Shown piece after piece: positions 42,128 to 49,584 of a DNA stretch of 64,000 nucleotides (its first letter is position 1; each line of letters opens with the position of its first letter). Made by a program: the position numbers and the translations under genes. The stretch is from contig JBDTMZ010000050.1 of NCBI GenBank assembly GCA_039934035.1, positions 1-64,000 of the forward strand. The letters are read 5' to 3'. The notes beneath the pieces are model-generated. The model did not search any database. It had not been told where the DNA came from and saw only the letters and a program-made list of their open reading frames with translations. Source of the stretch: Solibacter sp039934035. Lineage in GTDB: Bacteria; Acidobacteriota; Terriglobia; Bryobacterales; Bryobacteraceae.

Positions 42128-43278
42128 GGCGCCGCCGCTTCGCCGCAGTCGAAGTCCCGAACCGACGCGATCACTTCCGCCTGTTCACCCTCGGAGAGCT
42201 GATTGTAGAAGGGCAGGCGCAGCAGGCAATCGCCGGCACGCTCGGTGTTGGGGCACTGCCCGGCGCGCCCACCGAACTTCATCCCCATCGGCGAAAGATG
42301 CAGCGGAATGTAGTGGAACACGCTCAGGATGCCCCTGCTGCGCAGATGCGCAATCAGTCGCTGCCGCGCTTGCAGGGACGGCATCAGTAGATAGAACATG
42401 TGGTGAGGCTGCTCGCAATGCGTCGGCACCACCGGCAAGCGCACTCCCTGTTCCATTGCCCAATCGGCCAATTGTCTTTCGTACGTCTCCCAGATCCGCT
42501 GTCGCGAAGCCGCAATCCTCGCGTACCCCTCTAACTGCGCACACAGAAATGCCGCCAGAATATCCGACATCAGGTAGCTCGATCCGATATCGACCCAGGT
42601 GTATTTATCCACCTGCCCGCGGAAAAACCTGCTGCGATCCGTGCCCTTCTCGCGCAGGATCTCGGCACGTTCCACCAGTCGCTCGTCATTGAGCAAAAGG
42701 GCGCCGCCTTCCCCGCAGATCACATTCTTCGTCTCGTGGAAACTCTGCGTGGCCAGCGCGCCGAAGGTCCCCAGCGGGCGCCCCTTGTACCGCGCAAACA
42801 ACCCGTGCGCATTATCTTCCACTACGGGAACCCCGTGCTTGCCCGCGATGCGCACAATCGCATCCATCTCGCACCCTACGCCCGCATAGTGCACCGGAAC
42901 GATGGCCTTCGTGCGCGCAGTGATCAGTTCCTCCAACCTGCCTTCATCCAGGTTGAACGTATCGGGACGAACGTCGATGAATACCGGCGTTGCCCCGCGC
43001 AGCACGAACGCGTTGGCCGTCGATACGAACGTGAATGAGGGCAGGATCACTTCGTCGCCGGGCACGATATCCAGCAGCAGTGCGGCCATCTCCAGCGCGT
43101 GCGTGCACGACGTGGTGAGCAGCGCCCGTTTCACGCCAAGCGTCGACTCCAGAAGTTCGTGGCAGCGCTTGGTGTAGTGCCCGTCGCCGGCGGCGTGGCC
43201 GCGCGTGATGGCGTCGCCCATGTAGCGCAGTTCGTCCCCGATCAAGCCGGGCCGGTTGAATGGTATCCGGTATTCCAT
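42124..43278 (-). CDS. wecE: DegT/DnrJ/EryC1 sugar aminotransferase (WecE-like)
   Basis: A 384-aa PLP enzyme. IPFNRPGLIGDELRYMGDAI, TSCTHALEMAALLLDIVPGD and VVEDNAHGLFARYKGRPLG are family segments, and SFHETKNVICGEGGALLLND holds the PLP-binding Lys in the SFHETKN context characteristic of WecE (TDP-4-keto-6-deoxy-D-glucose to TDP-4-amino-4,6-dideoxy-D-galactose, using glutamate). It is preceded by a WecD-like acetyltransferase 9 bp upstream, matching the order of function in TDP-Fuc4NAc synthesis. RmlA and RmlB, needed for the precursor, are not in the window. Confidence in the family is very high, in the exact sugar moderate. Confidence 0.9.
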   Translation of the reverse strand: MEYRIPFNRPGLIGDELRYMGDAITRGHAAGDGHYTKRCHELLESTLGVKRALLTTSCTHALEMAALLLDIVPGDEVILPSFTFVSTANAFVLRGATPVFIDVRPDTFNLDEGRLEELITARTKAIVPVHYAGVGCEMDAIVRIAGKHGVPVVEDNAHGLFARYKGRPLGTFGALATQSFHETKNVICGEGGALLLNDERLVERAEILREKGTDRSRFFRGQVDKYTWVDIGSSYLMSDILAAFLCAQLEGYARIAASRQRIWETYERQLADWAMEQGVRLPVVPTHCEQPHHMFYLLMPSLQARQRLIAHLRSRGILSVFHYIPLHLSPMGMKFGGRAGQCPNTERAGDCLLRLPFYNQLSEGEQAEVIASVRDFDCGEAAAP

Positions 43279-43287
43279 AGGGCAGCT

Positions 43288-44040
43288 TTACCTGGCCGGG
43301 TCCGCCATGGGCTCCTGGACGAACCAGCGGTGATACCAAAGAGCGGTGGACGCGAGCAGGAATCCCGAGCGCTGATACAACCGCTGGGAAGCGATATTCC
43401 TGGCCTGCGTCACCACGGTGGCGCGCGTCATCCCCTGCTCGCGGAAGTAGTGCAAGGCCGCGCCCACCAGGCGCTGCCCGATGCCTTCCCCCCGCGCCGC
43501 GGTGTCGACGGCAATCAACCCGATAGAGCCCGCGCCCTCCGCCAGATTGCAAGTCACGTAGCCCGCCGCTTCGCCATTTCGCTCCGCCACCAGCACACCG
43601 TTCGCGTACCCCTGGCAACTCCGTTCGATCCAAACGGCGTACAGCGCATCGCACTCCCGCGGGTCGAAATGCCGGTCGGCATAAAAGCGCGAGTCCGCCA
43701 GATTTCGCCCCGTGAGTTGCTTCAACCGCTCCACGTCAGTGGCGCGAACCGCGCGTATTCCCGCGGGCCGCTCGGGCAGCACGCTCAACTCACGCTCGTA
43801 GGTCACACGAATATCCACCAGTTCGAACCCATGACGTTCAGCTACGCGAACCGTGGCCGAATCCCCCTTGGCCAGGAAATACAGGCAGTCGATCCGCTGC
43901 TCCTGACACCACGCCAGCAGTTCGACGGCCTCCGCATCCGTGAGACACTCTGCCCGGGCGCGCGCAATTCGGCGTTGAAAAAAGTGCGAGTCCCACTCCA
44001 GGCACTCTGCCGGCGCTGCCAGGTTAAGCTTCGCGGCCAT
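43288..44040 (-). CDS. GNAT acetyltransferase (WecD-like)
   Basis: A 250-aa protein. The C-terminal GNAT fold has IGLIAVDTAARGEGIGQRLV (motif A, the acetyl-CoA loop R-G-x-G-x-x-L) and NIASQRLYQRSGFLLAS. The N-terminal half, starting CLEWDSHFFQRRIARA, is the extra domain typical of WecD/RffC TDP-fucosamine acetyltransferase. It likely N-acetylates the 4-amino sugar made by the WecE-like enzyme next door. The ATG overlaps the end of the GT2 gene by 17 bp. Confidence 0.82.
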   Translation of the reverse strand: MAAKLNLAAPAECLEWDSHFFQRRIARARAECLTDAEAVELLAWCQEQRIDCLYFLAKGDSATVRVAERHGFELVDIRVTYERELSVLPERPAGIRAVRATDVERLKQLTGRNLADSRFYADRHFDPRECDALYAVWIERSCQGYANGVLVAERNGEAAGYVTCNLAEGAGSIGLIAVDTAARGEGIGQRLVGAALHYFREQGMTRATVVTQARNIASQRLYQRSGFLLASTALWYHRWFVQEPMADPAR

Positions 44041-44974
44041 GGGCTATATCCTGACCTTCTCCGCACCCTTGCAGAACGACGTAACTCGGCCGGTCCATCA
44101 TGCGGAAATGCATGCGCGCCAGATACTCGCCGATGATGCCGAGCGCGAACAATTGCGCACCCGAAAAGATAGCGATCGTCGACGCCAGAAACGGAAAGCC
44201 CGGCACGGAACCGCCCGATACGAAGTAACGGATCAGCACAAATACCAGCGTGACCAGCCCGAAGAATGTAAAAACGAAACCAATCAGACTGGCCAGTTGC
44301 AGTGGTAGCGTGCTGAACCCGGTCATCATGTTCATCGCGTGCCGGATCAATTTGCCTATCGAATAGTTGGAGGTGCCGATAGTGCGCTCGTCATTACGCA
44401 CGGAAATGGCGGCGAACTTGCGCGTTCCCCAGGTGAGCAGTACGTCGATCGAAACGTGCGGCCCCGAATACTTCGCGAAAGCGTTCCGCAGATGCGTGCG
44501 AAAAACCCGAAAGGCGCTCACGCTGCGCGCGGTCGAAGCTCCCATGGCGGCTTGCAGCGCCAGCTTCGTGATCCACGACGCCAGATCGCGAAACAATCCG
44601 TGAGTTTGCTTGTGCGGCGTGCCGTACACCACGTCGAAACCCTCGTCCAACTTTGTCAGCATGCGGGGGAGTTCTTCCGGTGGCGTCTGTAGATCGTCAT
44701 CAAGGGTCGCCACAATCGGAAAGCGCGCCATGCGAATGCCGCACAAAAGCGCGTTGTGCTGGCCGTAGTTGCGCATCAGATTCACACCCCGAATCCAGGG
44801 GTGCCGCCGAGCCAACTCTTCCACCACCCGCCAGCTTTCATCGGCGCTTTCGTCGTTGACCAGAATCAACTCGCCCAGTTCCCGCCCCGGTGTCAGCACC
44901 TGCATCAAGCGCTCCACCAGAAGTGGCAAACTCCCTTCCGAGTTGTACACGGGCACCACTACCGACACTAACAC
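44024..44974 (-). CDS. Family 2 glycosyltransferase, polyprenyl-phosphate type with two C-terminal TM helices
   Basis: A 316-aa protein like ArnC/GtrB/DPM1. VLVSVVVPVYNSEGSLPLLV and LILVNDESADESWRVVEELA open the fold; VATLDDDLQTPPEELPRML has the DxD motif; LQLASLIGFVFTFFGLVTLV and IAIFSGAQLFALGIIGEYLA are the two membrane helices. It presumably links a sugar (perhaps the 4-amino sugar) to undecaprenyl phosphate. GTG 44974 is chosen because the conserved domain begins at once; the frame runs to 45058 without motif. First gene of a four-gene operon with overlaps at each junction or short gaps. Confidence 0.87.
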   Translation of the reverse strand: MLVSVVVPVYNSEGSLPLLVERLMQVLTPGRELGELILVNDESADESWRVVEELARRHPWIRGVNLMRNYGQHNALLCGIRMARFPIVATLDDDLQTPPEELPRMLTKLDEGFDVVYGTPHKQTHGLFRDLASWITKLALQAAMGASTARSVSAFRVFRTHLRNAFAKYSGPHVSIDVLLTWGTRKFAAISVRNDERTIGTSNYSIGKLIRHAMNMMTGFSTLPLQLASLIGFVFTFFGLVTLVFVLIRYFVSGGSVPGFPFLASTIAIFSGAQLFALGIIGEYLARMHFRMMDRPSYVVLQGCGEGQDIAHGREA

Positions 44975-45030
44975 CCGCTCATGATAACATCCGCCTGCCT
45001 GCGTGCCGCTCGCGCACTCTTGTCTCATGC

Positions 45031-45105
45031 AAGACGAGCCTGGAGCAGATCCGGGCATTTCTGGCGGGCGGTGCGCCCGTCCATTTTCCGGGCGTCGCTT
45101 TCATT
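45031..45105 (+). pseudogene. Possible transposase/integrase N-terminal fragment
   Basis: In one plus-strand frame the intergenic DNA encodes KTSLEQIRAFLAGGAPVHF, which resembles the start of an integrase-core transposase family (xxSLEQIRAFLEGxxxVxF) that I recall from soil bacteria. No start, no downstream continuation and no ends are seen. It may be a decayed IS relic between two divergent genes; this is a memory-based resemblance only. Confidence 0.25.
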
Positions 45106-45175
45106 CCGGCAACCGCGGCGAGGTCATCAACTGCGCTCGCATGCGCAAGACAGGGCCATGTGCCACTCTAGGAGA

Positions 45176-45949
45176 ATGCGGGCGCTGGGCATCATGTATC
45201 ACGACGTCGTGGAGAACGGGGACTTCGCTTCCAGCGGATTTCCGGGTGAAGGCGCGGACGTGTACAAGTTGCGGCGCGAGGATTTTGTACAGCATCTGGA
45301 TGCCATCGCCGCGGCTACGGTCGCCGTGAGCACGGTGCGGTCACTGAGCGGGCGGCCGGTGCTGCTCACCTTCGACGATGGCGGCGCGAGCTTCCACCAC
45401 CCCATCGCGGAACTCTTGGAGCAGCGCGGCTGGCGCGGCCATTTCTTCATCACCACGGACCGCATCGGCACGCCGGGGTTTCTCAGCGAAGCGCAGGTCC
45501 GGGACTTGCACGGGCGCGGCCACATTATCGGCAGCCACTCCTGTTCGCACCCGACCCGCATGGCGGCGCTCAGCCGGGCGGAACTGGACCGCGAGTGGGG
45601 GCAGAGCGTGGCGCGCCTTTCGTCGCTGCTCGGCGAACCGGTGAAGACGGCGTCCGTACCCGGAGGGTATTATTCGCGCGCGGTCGGTGAATCGGCCGCG
45701 GCCGCCGGAATCGAGGCGCTGTTCACCAGTGAACCGACCTCGAAGGTGGACATGCTTGCCGGATGCCGAGTGCTGGGGCGGTATGTGGTGCAGCGGGGCA
45801 TGTCGCCCCAGTGGTCCGCCGGCTTCGCCGCCGGGCGGGCGGCGCAATGCCTGCGGCAGGCGACCCTCTGGAAGGCCAAGCGAATTGCGAAATCGCTCGG
45901 CGGAACCAGGTACTTGCAGGTGAGAGAAGCGATTCTGAAGGGGAAGTAG
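45176..45949 (+). CDS. Polysaccharide deacetylase (NodB-like, CE4)
   Basis: A 257-aa protein with the NodB motifs: PVLLTFDDGGASFHHPIAEL (motif 1 TFDDG, catalytic base and metal Asp) and IIGSHSCSHPTRMAALS (motif 2 H-x-x-S/C-H metal ligands). The N-terminal LGIMYHDVVENG is a typical start for family members in glycan clusters. There is no signal peptide, so it may act in the cytoplasm on a lipid-linked N-acetyl sugar. ATG 45176 is very close to AGGAG (45170-45174); an upstream in-frame ATG at 45158 is possible. Divergent from the amino-sugar operon, so both may act on the same residue. Confidence 0.85.
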   Translation: MRALGIMYHDVVENGDFASSGFPGEGADVYKLRREDFVQHLDAIAAATVAVSTVRSLSGRPVLLTFDDGGASFHHPIAELLEQRGWRGHFFITTDRIGTPGFLSEAQVRDLHGRGHIIGSHSCSHPTRMAALSRAELDREWGQSVARLSSLLGEPVKTASVPGGYYSRAVGESAAAAGIEALFTSEPTSKVDMLAGCRVLGRYVVQRGMSPQWSAGFAAGRAAQCLRQATLWKAKRIAKSLGGTRYLQVREAILKGK

Positions 45950-46409
45950 CTCCCCTTCGCCACCGGCGAGCTTTCAGCGATCAGCAGTCAGCGGCCAGCT
46001 CGCCAAGCGGCGTGCGCAGGGTCGGTGGTGCCCGCGGTCACAGCACGGAAGAAGCCAGCACGCCGAGGCCGCCGTGCTGGCAGTAGTTAGTAAACAAAAA
46101 ATCTTTATTCGCCCTGCTATCAGGCACTTAGATTTTTCGCCGCCGGCCAGCCCAAAATCAGGGTGCTATTTCTGTAAGTGAAAAGAGTTGCTCGCTCGCC
46201 GAGAAGCAACCCGTCCGGTACTCTATGCGGGAGCCCACACACCTCGAGGGGGCCTTCGATAATCCCGAGCCCATAGTTTCAACGTCGATAGGCGGCCAAC
46301 AGCGGCAGCTGCTCCTCCTCGAGAGGAGAAAGGAATCGATTCCTTCGCTGTCCCGGCTCACCCCGGGCAGCATTCAGCAAGACAAAGTTCTTTGAAAATA
46401 GAACGTCCG
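45950..46409. other. Intergenic region rich in dyad symmetries
   Basis: About 460 bp without a supportable gene. The base composition turns locally AT-rich (46085-46190), unlike its surroundings. Dyads seen: AAAAATCT (46097-46104) with AGATTTTT (46130-46137), CTCCTCGAGAGGAG (46315-46328) and the 16-nt perfect palindrome at 46330-46345. It may be a remnant of a mobile element, a small RNA or a regulator target; nothing proves any of these. Confidence 0.5.
46330..46345. repeat. 16-nt perfect palindrome
   Basis: AAGGAATCGATTCCTT is a perfect palindrome immediately after a 14-nt near-palindrome (46315-46328). It could be a dimeric regulator site or a recombination site. No gene starts rightward here; the nearest is the leftward TIGR03435 gene, ending at 46410. 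Confidence 0.5.
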
Positions 46410-47351
46410 TCAGTTCTCGATGGGATTCTTCTCGACGTGATCCATCACGAAAAAGTCGATCGCGCCCTTCTTCTGTTCCAGCTTCAACCCCAGTTGATCC
46501 TGTACAGCCGAGAAGATGGATGGCGCGTCACTCGGCGGCGGAGGTGGCGCTTCACCCGTGCCGCCCGCTCCCACCATCGCCATCGGTCCATTCGCGTTGA
46601 GGTTCTCACGCGTGAAGGTCAGCGTGTAGTCGTACTTCCCCTTCAATCCGGTGGCGTCCACCACGGGGCGCCCTATCTGATTCGTCAGCATGTTGACCAG
46701 TTGCTCCATCGACGAATCGCTGGTGGTCAGGCGCGTGCCGCCGTTTGGCATCATAAACATCGAACTGGAATTTCGCCCGGCGGGGATGACCGGGAAACCA
46801 TCGGGACCAATCGTCGGCCTGGCCAGTCCTGGCGGGGCGCCACCAGCGCCGCCTGCCGGACCGCGCGGCGCGCCATCCGGCGGCGGGGCCGGTTGTTCCG
46901 GTGAAGGCTTCAGCTTCGACCCGTTCTTGCCCACCACCAGATCGTAAACCGGCATCTCCCTCTTCTCGAAGTGGTACGCCAGCTTGAAACGCTCGATCAG
47001 CAGGTTCTTGAACATGGTCTGCACCTGCTCTTTGGTGGCGCCCGCCGGGATCTTTGCCGACACGTTGTACCGTGGCCCATCCCCCGACGCCACGGCAGGA
47101 TATTGATACGCCCTCAGCCCGAATGCCTGGCTGATCAGGACGCTCACGGGTGAATTCATGCACGTGTATTGTCCCGGACTCTGCGTACCCGGGCCTCCCG
47201 TGCAGCCCATCCGCATCGCCACTCGTCCGATCGGCGAGGCCTCCGGCGGCGGAGCAACCTTGATCGATGCCACTTCGAAAACCATCGAAGGGTCGGGTGC
47301 CTGCGCGAAACTCAGGCCGCACAAAAACAGTCCCCAGACCACTGCCTTCAT
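46410..47351 (-). CDS. TIGR03435 family protein (soil-associated, secreted)
   Basis: A 313-aa protein with a signal peptide (MKAVVWGLFLCGLSFAQA) and the TIGR03435 hallmark FEVASIKVAPPPEA right after it. NLLIERFKLAYHFEKREMPV and YDLVVGKNGSKLKP are also family segments, as is the ending IFSAVQDQLGLKLEQKKG. The family is known for massive expansion in Solibacter usitatus; its function is unknown. A Pro/Gly-rich stretch lies in the middle. AAGGAG sits 6 nt before the ATG. It follows the cupin gene by 9 bp in the same direction, so they form an operon. Confidence 0.93.
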   Translation of the reverse strand: MKAVVWGLFLCGLSFAQAPDPSMVFEVASIKVAPPPEASPIGRVAMRMGCTGGPGTQSPGQYTCMNSPVSVLISQAFGLRAYQYPAVASGDGPRYNVSAKIPAGATKEQVQTMFKNLLIERFKLAYHFEKREMPVYDLVVGKNGSKLKPSPEQPAPPPDGAPRGPAGGAGGAPPGLARPTIGPDGFPVIPAGRNSSSMFMMPNGGTRLTTSDSSMEQLVNMLTNQIGRPVVDATGLKGKYDYTLTFTRENLNANGPMAMVGAGGTGEAPPPPPSDAPSIFSAVQDQLGLKLEQKKGAIDFFVMDHVEKNPIEN

Positions 47352-47360
47352 GGATTCTCC

Positions 47361-47777
47361 TTACGCCTTCCACTTCATATAGTAAAAAAGCATCGGCGTC
47401 TTCCCCGTGTTCTTGATGCCGTGCAGTTTGCCGCCTTTGCAGTACATCATGGAACCCGAAGCTGCCTTCGTAATCTTGCCGTCCACCGAGATCTCGCCAG
47501 TGCCTTCAGTCACTACCATAATCTCTTCTTCGGGATGCTGGTGCGGCGGATGCGGCTCCATGCCAGGCTTCAACTGCAGGCTGCCGAACACCAGCGAACT
47601 CAACTGGTCGGTGCTCCCGTCCAAATACAGGTTGATGTCGCCGAACGCTTCGTGCGTCACCTTCGCCTGCTTCTTGTCCATCGTGGCGTCGGGAATCTTG
47701 TTGGCCATAGCCGCCATCATAGCCGGAAGTGCCGCGGGCAGTGCCGCCAGCTTAATTACATCTCGTCGGTTGGGCAT
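47361..47777 (-). CDS. Cupin-domain protein with N-terminal export-like signal
   Basis: A 138-aa protein. The N-terminus MPNRRDVIKLAALPAALPAM has RRDVIK followed by a hydrophobic run, like a short Tat-type signal. The cupin barrel has PHPPHQHPEEEIMVVTEG (motif 1 with the H-x-H...E metal ligands) and CKGGKLHGIKNTGKTPMLFY (motif 2 His). Function is not predictable beyond metal-binding small-molecule sensing or catalysis. It is the first gene of the pair with the TIGR03435 gene. Confidence 0.82.
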   Translation of the reverse strand: MPNRRDVIKLAALPAALPAMMAAMANKIPDATMDKKQAKVTHEAFGDINLYLDGSTDQLSSLVFGSLQLKPGMEPHPPHQHPEEEIMVVTEGTGEISVDGKITKAASGSMMYCKGGKLHGIKNTGKTPMLFYYMKWKA

Positions 47778-47862
47778 TTACTGATAGTACACAAACCACC
47801 GGGGGAACGCCGCTGTGCGCTACCGGACCGCAGCGATGCGCCGCGAGGACTATCCTGGTCTT

Positions 47863-49584
47863 ATGGTGAAGTTCCTGATCGGCCTTGTTACCGGCGTGGC
47901 GTTGGTCTTCCTTTCGGTCCTATTGCTGTTCGTGGTGGCCTTGCGATTCCGCGACAGCCCGCCAACCATCGCTGACAATTCCGCGCTGATCTTGCGCTTG
48001 AGCGGCGACCTGCCCGAGAAGCCGCCCATGGAACTGCCCTCGATCCTCGGCGAAGATCACACCCCCGTCACCGTCATCGGTGTATGGTCCACCCTCGAAA
48101 AGGCGGCGGCCGACTCGCGGGTCAAGGCCGTGGTGCTGCAACCCGAGGGTCTGTCCGCCAGTTGGGCCAAGTTGCAGGAGCTCCGCCTCGACATCGACAA
48201 GTTCAAGAAGTCCGGTAAACCGGTCTTCGCTTACCTGCGCCAGCCCGGCACGCGGGAATATTATGTCGCCGCGGGCGCCGACCGCATCTATCTGGGACCC
48301 TCGGAGCCGGTCATGCTCAAAGGCCTGCGCGCCGAAATGATGTATTTCAAGAACAGCCTCGACAAGCTCGGCGTCAATGTCGAAATCGAGCATGCCGGAA
48401 AGTACAAAGACTTCGGGGACATGTTCACGCGCTCCGATATGAGCCCCGAGACCCGCGAAGTCATGACCACCGTGGTGGACGAACTCTACGGCGACATAGT
48501 CGCGACCATCGCGGCCGGACGCAAACGCACGCCCGACGAAGTGCGCGCCATCATCGACCAGGGTCCGTTCACCGCGCCGCAGGCGCTCAAGGCGGGGCTG
48601 GTGGATGAACTGCGCTTCGAAGACCAGATGTGGGGCGAACTCAAGGACAAATTGAAGGTCGAGCCGGCGAAGCTCTCCATGGACAAATATTCCAAAATCA
48701 CGTCGGAATCGCTGGGCCTCTCGGGCAAAAATCGCATCGCCGTCGTGGTCGGCGAAGGCGACATCGTGCGCGGCAGCCCGGGTGACGACGGGGCGGCCGA
48801 TACCAATCTCACCTCCTACGGCTTCAACAAGCTGCTGCGCCGCGTCGAAGCCGATTCCTCGATCAAAGGCGTGGTCGTCCGCATCGATTCCCCGGGCGGC
48901 GAAGTCACCGCGTCGGACGAATTGTGGCGGCAAATGAATCTGCTCAGCAAGAAGAAGCCGGTGGTGATCTCCATGTCCGGGGCGGCCGCCTCCGGCGGCT
49001 ATTTCATGGCGATGACGGGCGACCCGATTGTCGCCTACCCGGGCACGCTCACCGGCTCCATCGGCGTGGTGTTCGGCAAGCCGAATCTGCACGGCCTGTA
49101 CGATAAACTGGGCGTCACCAAAGACGCCATCCAGCGCGGCAAGCACGCCGGCATCGATTCCGATTACACGCCGCTCACGCCCGACGAACGCGCCACCCTG
49201 CGCGCCGGCATCGATGAAAGCTATCGTGATTTCGTCACCAAGGTGGCCGAAGCGCGGCATCGCAAATTCGAAGAGATCGAACCGCTGGCACAGGGCCGCG
49301 TATGGCTCGGCTCGCAGGCCAAGGAACGCGGCCTGGTGGACGAAGTGGGCGGCATCGACAAGGCCATCGAAATCGTCAAGCAGAAAGCCAAAATCCCCAA
49401 CAGCGAGCGCGTCGGCCTCGTGGTCTATCCCGGACGCCGCAACATCTTAGACCTGATCCTGAAGAAGTCCAAGGAAGACATGCTGGAAGCCAAACTCTCC
49501 CAGGTGTTGGGCCGTCTGCCGGTCCGCGCCTGGCTGCGCGGCGGCATGCTGCGCATGATGCCCTTCTGGTTCGAAGTCCGCTAA
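47863..49584 (+). CDS. sppA: Signal peptide peptidase SppA, 67K type
   Basis: A 573-aa protein with one N-terminal membrane helix (MVKFLIGLVTGVALVFLSVL) and two tandem SppA/ClpP-like domains, the length of 67K-type SppA. In the N-terminal half, HAGKYKDFGDMF holds the candidate catalytic Lys (cf. E. coli K209). In the C-terminal half, VVISMSGAAASGGYFMAM carries the nucleophile Ser and VVVRIDSPGGEVTASDEL the oxyanion region. It degrades cleaved signal peptides in the membrane. ATG 47863 is chosen because it places the membrane helix at the N-terminus; the open frame starts earlier at 47815. Confidence 0.93.
   Translation: MVKFLIGLVTGVALVFLSVLLLFVVALRFRDSPPTIADNSALILRLSGDLPEKPPMELPSILGEDHTPVTVIGVWSTLEKAAADSRVKAVVLQPEGLSASWAKLQELRLDIDKFKKSGKPVFAYLRQPGTREYYVAAGADRIYLGPSEPVMLKGLRAEMMYFKNSLDKLGVNVEIEHAGKYKDFGDMFTRSDMSPETREVMTTVVDELYGDIVATIAAGRKRTPDEVRAIIDQGPFTAPQALKAGLVDELRFEDQMWGELKDKLKVEPAKLSMDKYSKITSESLGLSGKNRIAVVVGEGDIVRGSPGDDGAADTNLTSYGFNKLLRRVEADSSIKGVVVRIDSPGGEVTASDELWRQMNLLSKKKPVVISMSGAAASGGYFMAMTGDPIVAYPGTLTGSIGVVFGKPNLHGLYDKLGVTKDAIQRGKHAGIDSDYTPLTPDERATLRAGIDESYRDFVTKVAEARHRKFEEIEPLAQGRVWLGSQAKERGLVDEVGGIDKAIEIVKQKAKIPNSERVGLVVYPGRRNILDLILKKSKEDMLEAKLSQVLGRLPVRAWLRGGMLRMMPFWFEVR

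Noticed and set aside
46158..46373. 71-aa minus-strand frame in the dyad-rich intergenic region
   Set aside because: No SD, no motif, and it covers palindromes; probably chance.
47920..49260. 446-aa minus-strand frame over sppA
   Set aside because: Antisense shadow of a well-supported gene.
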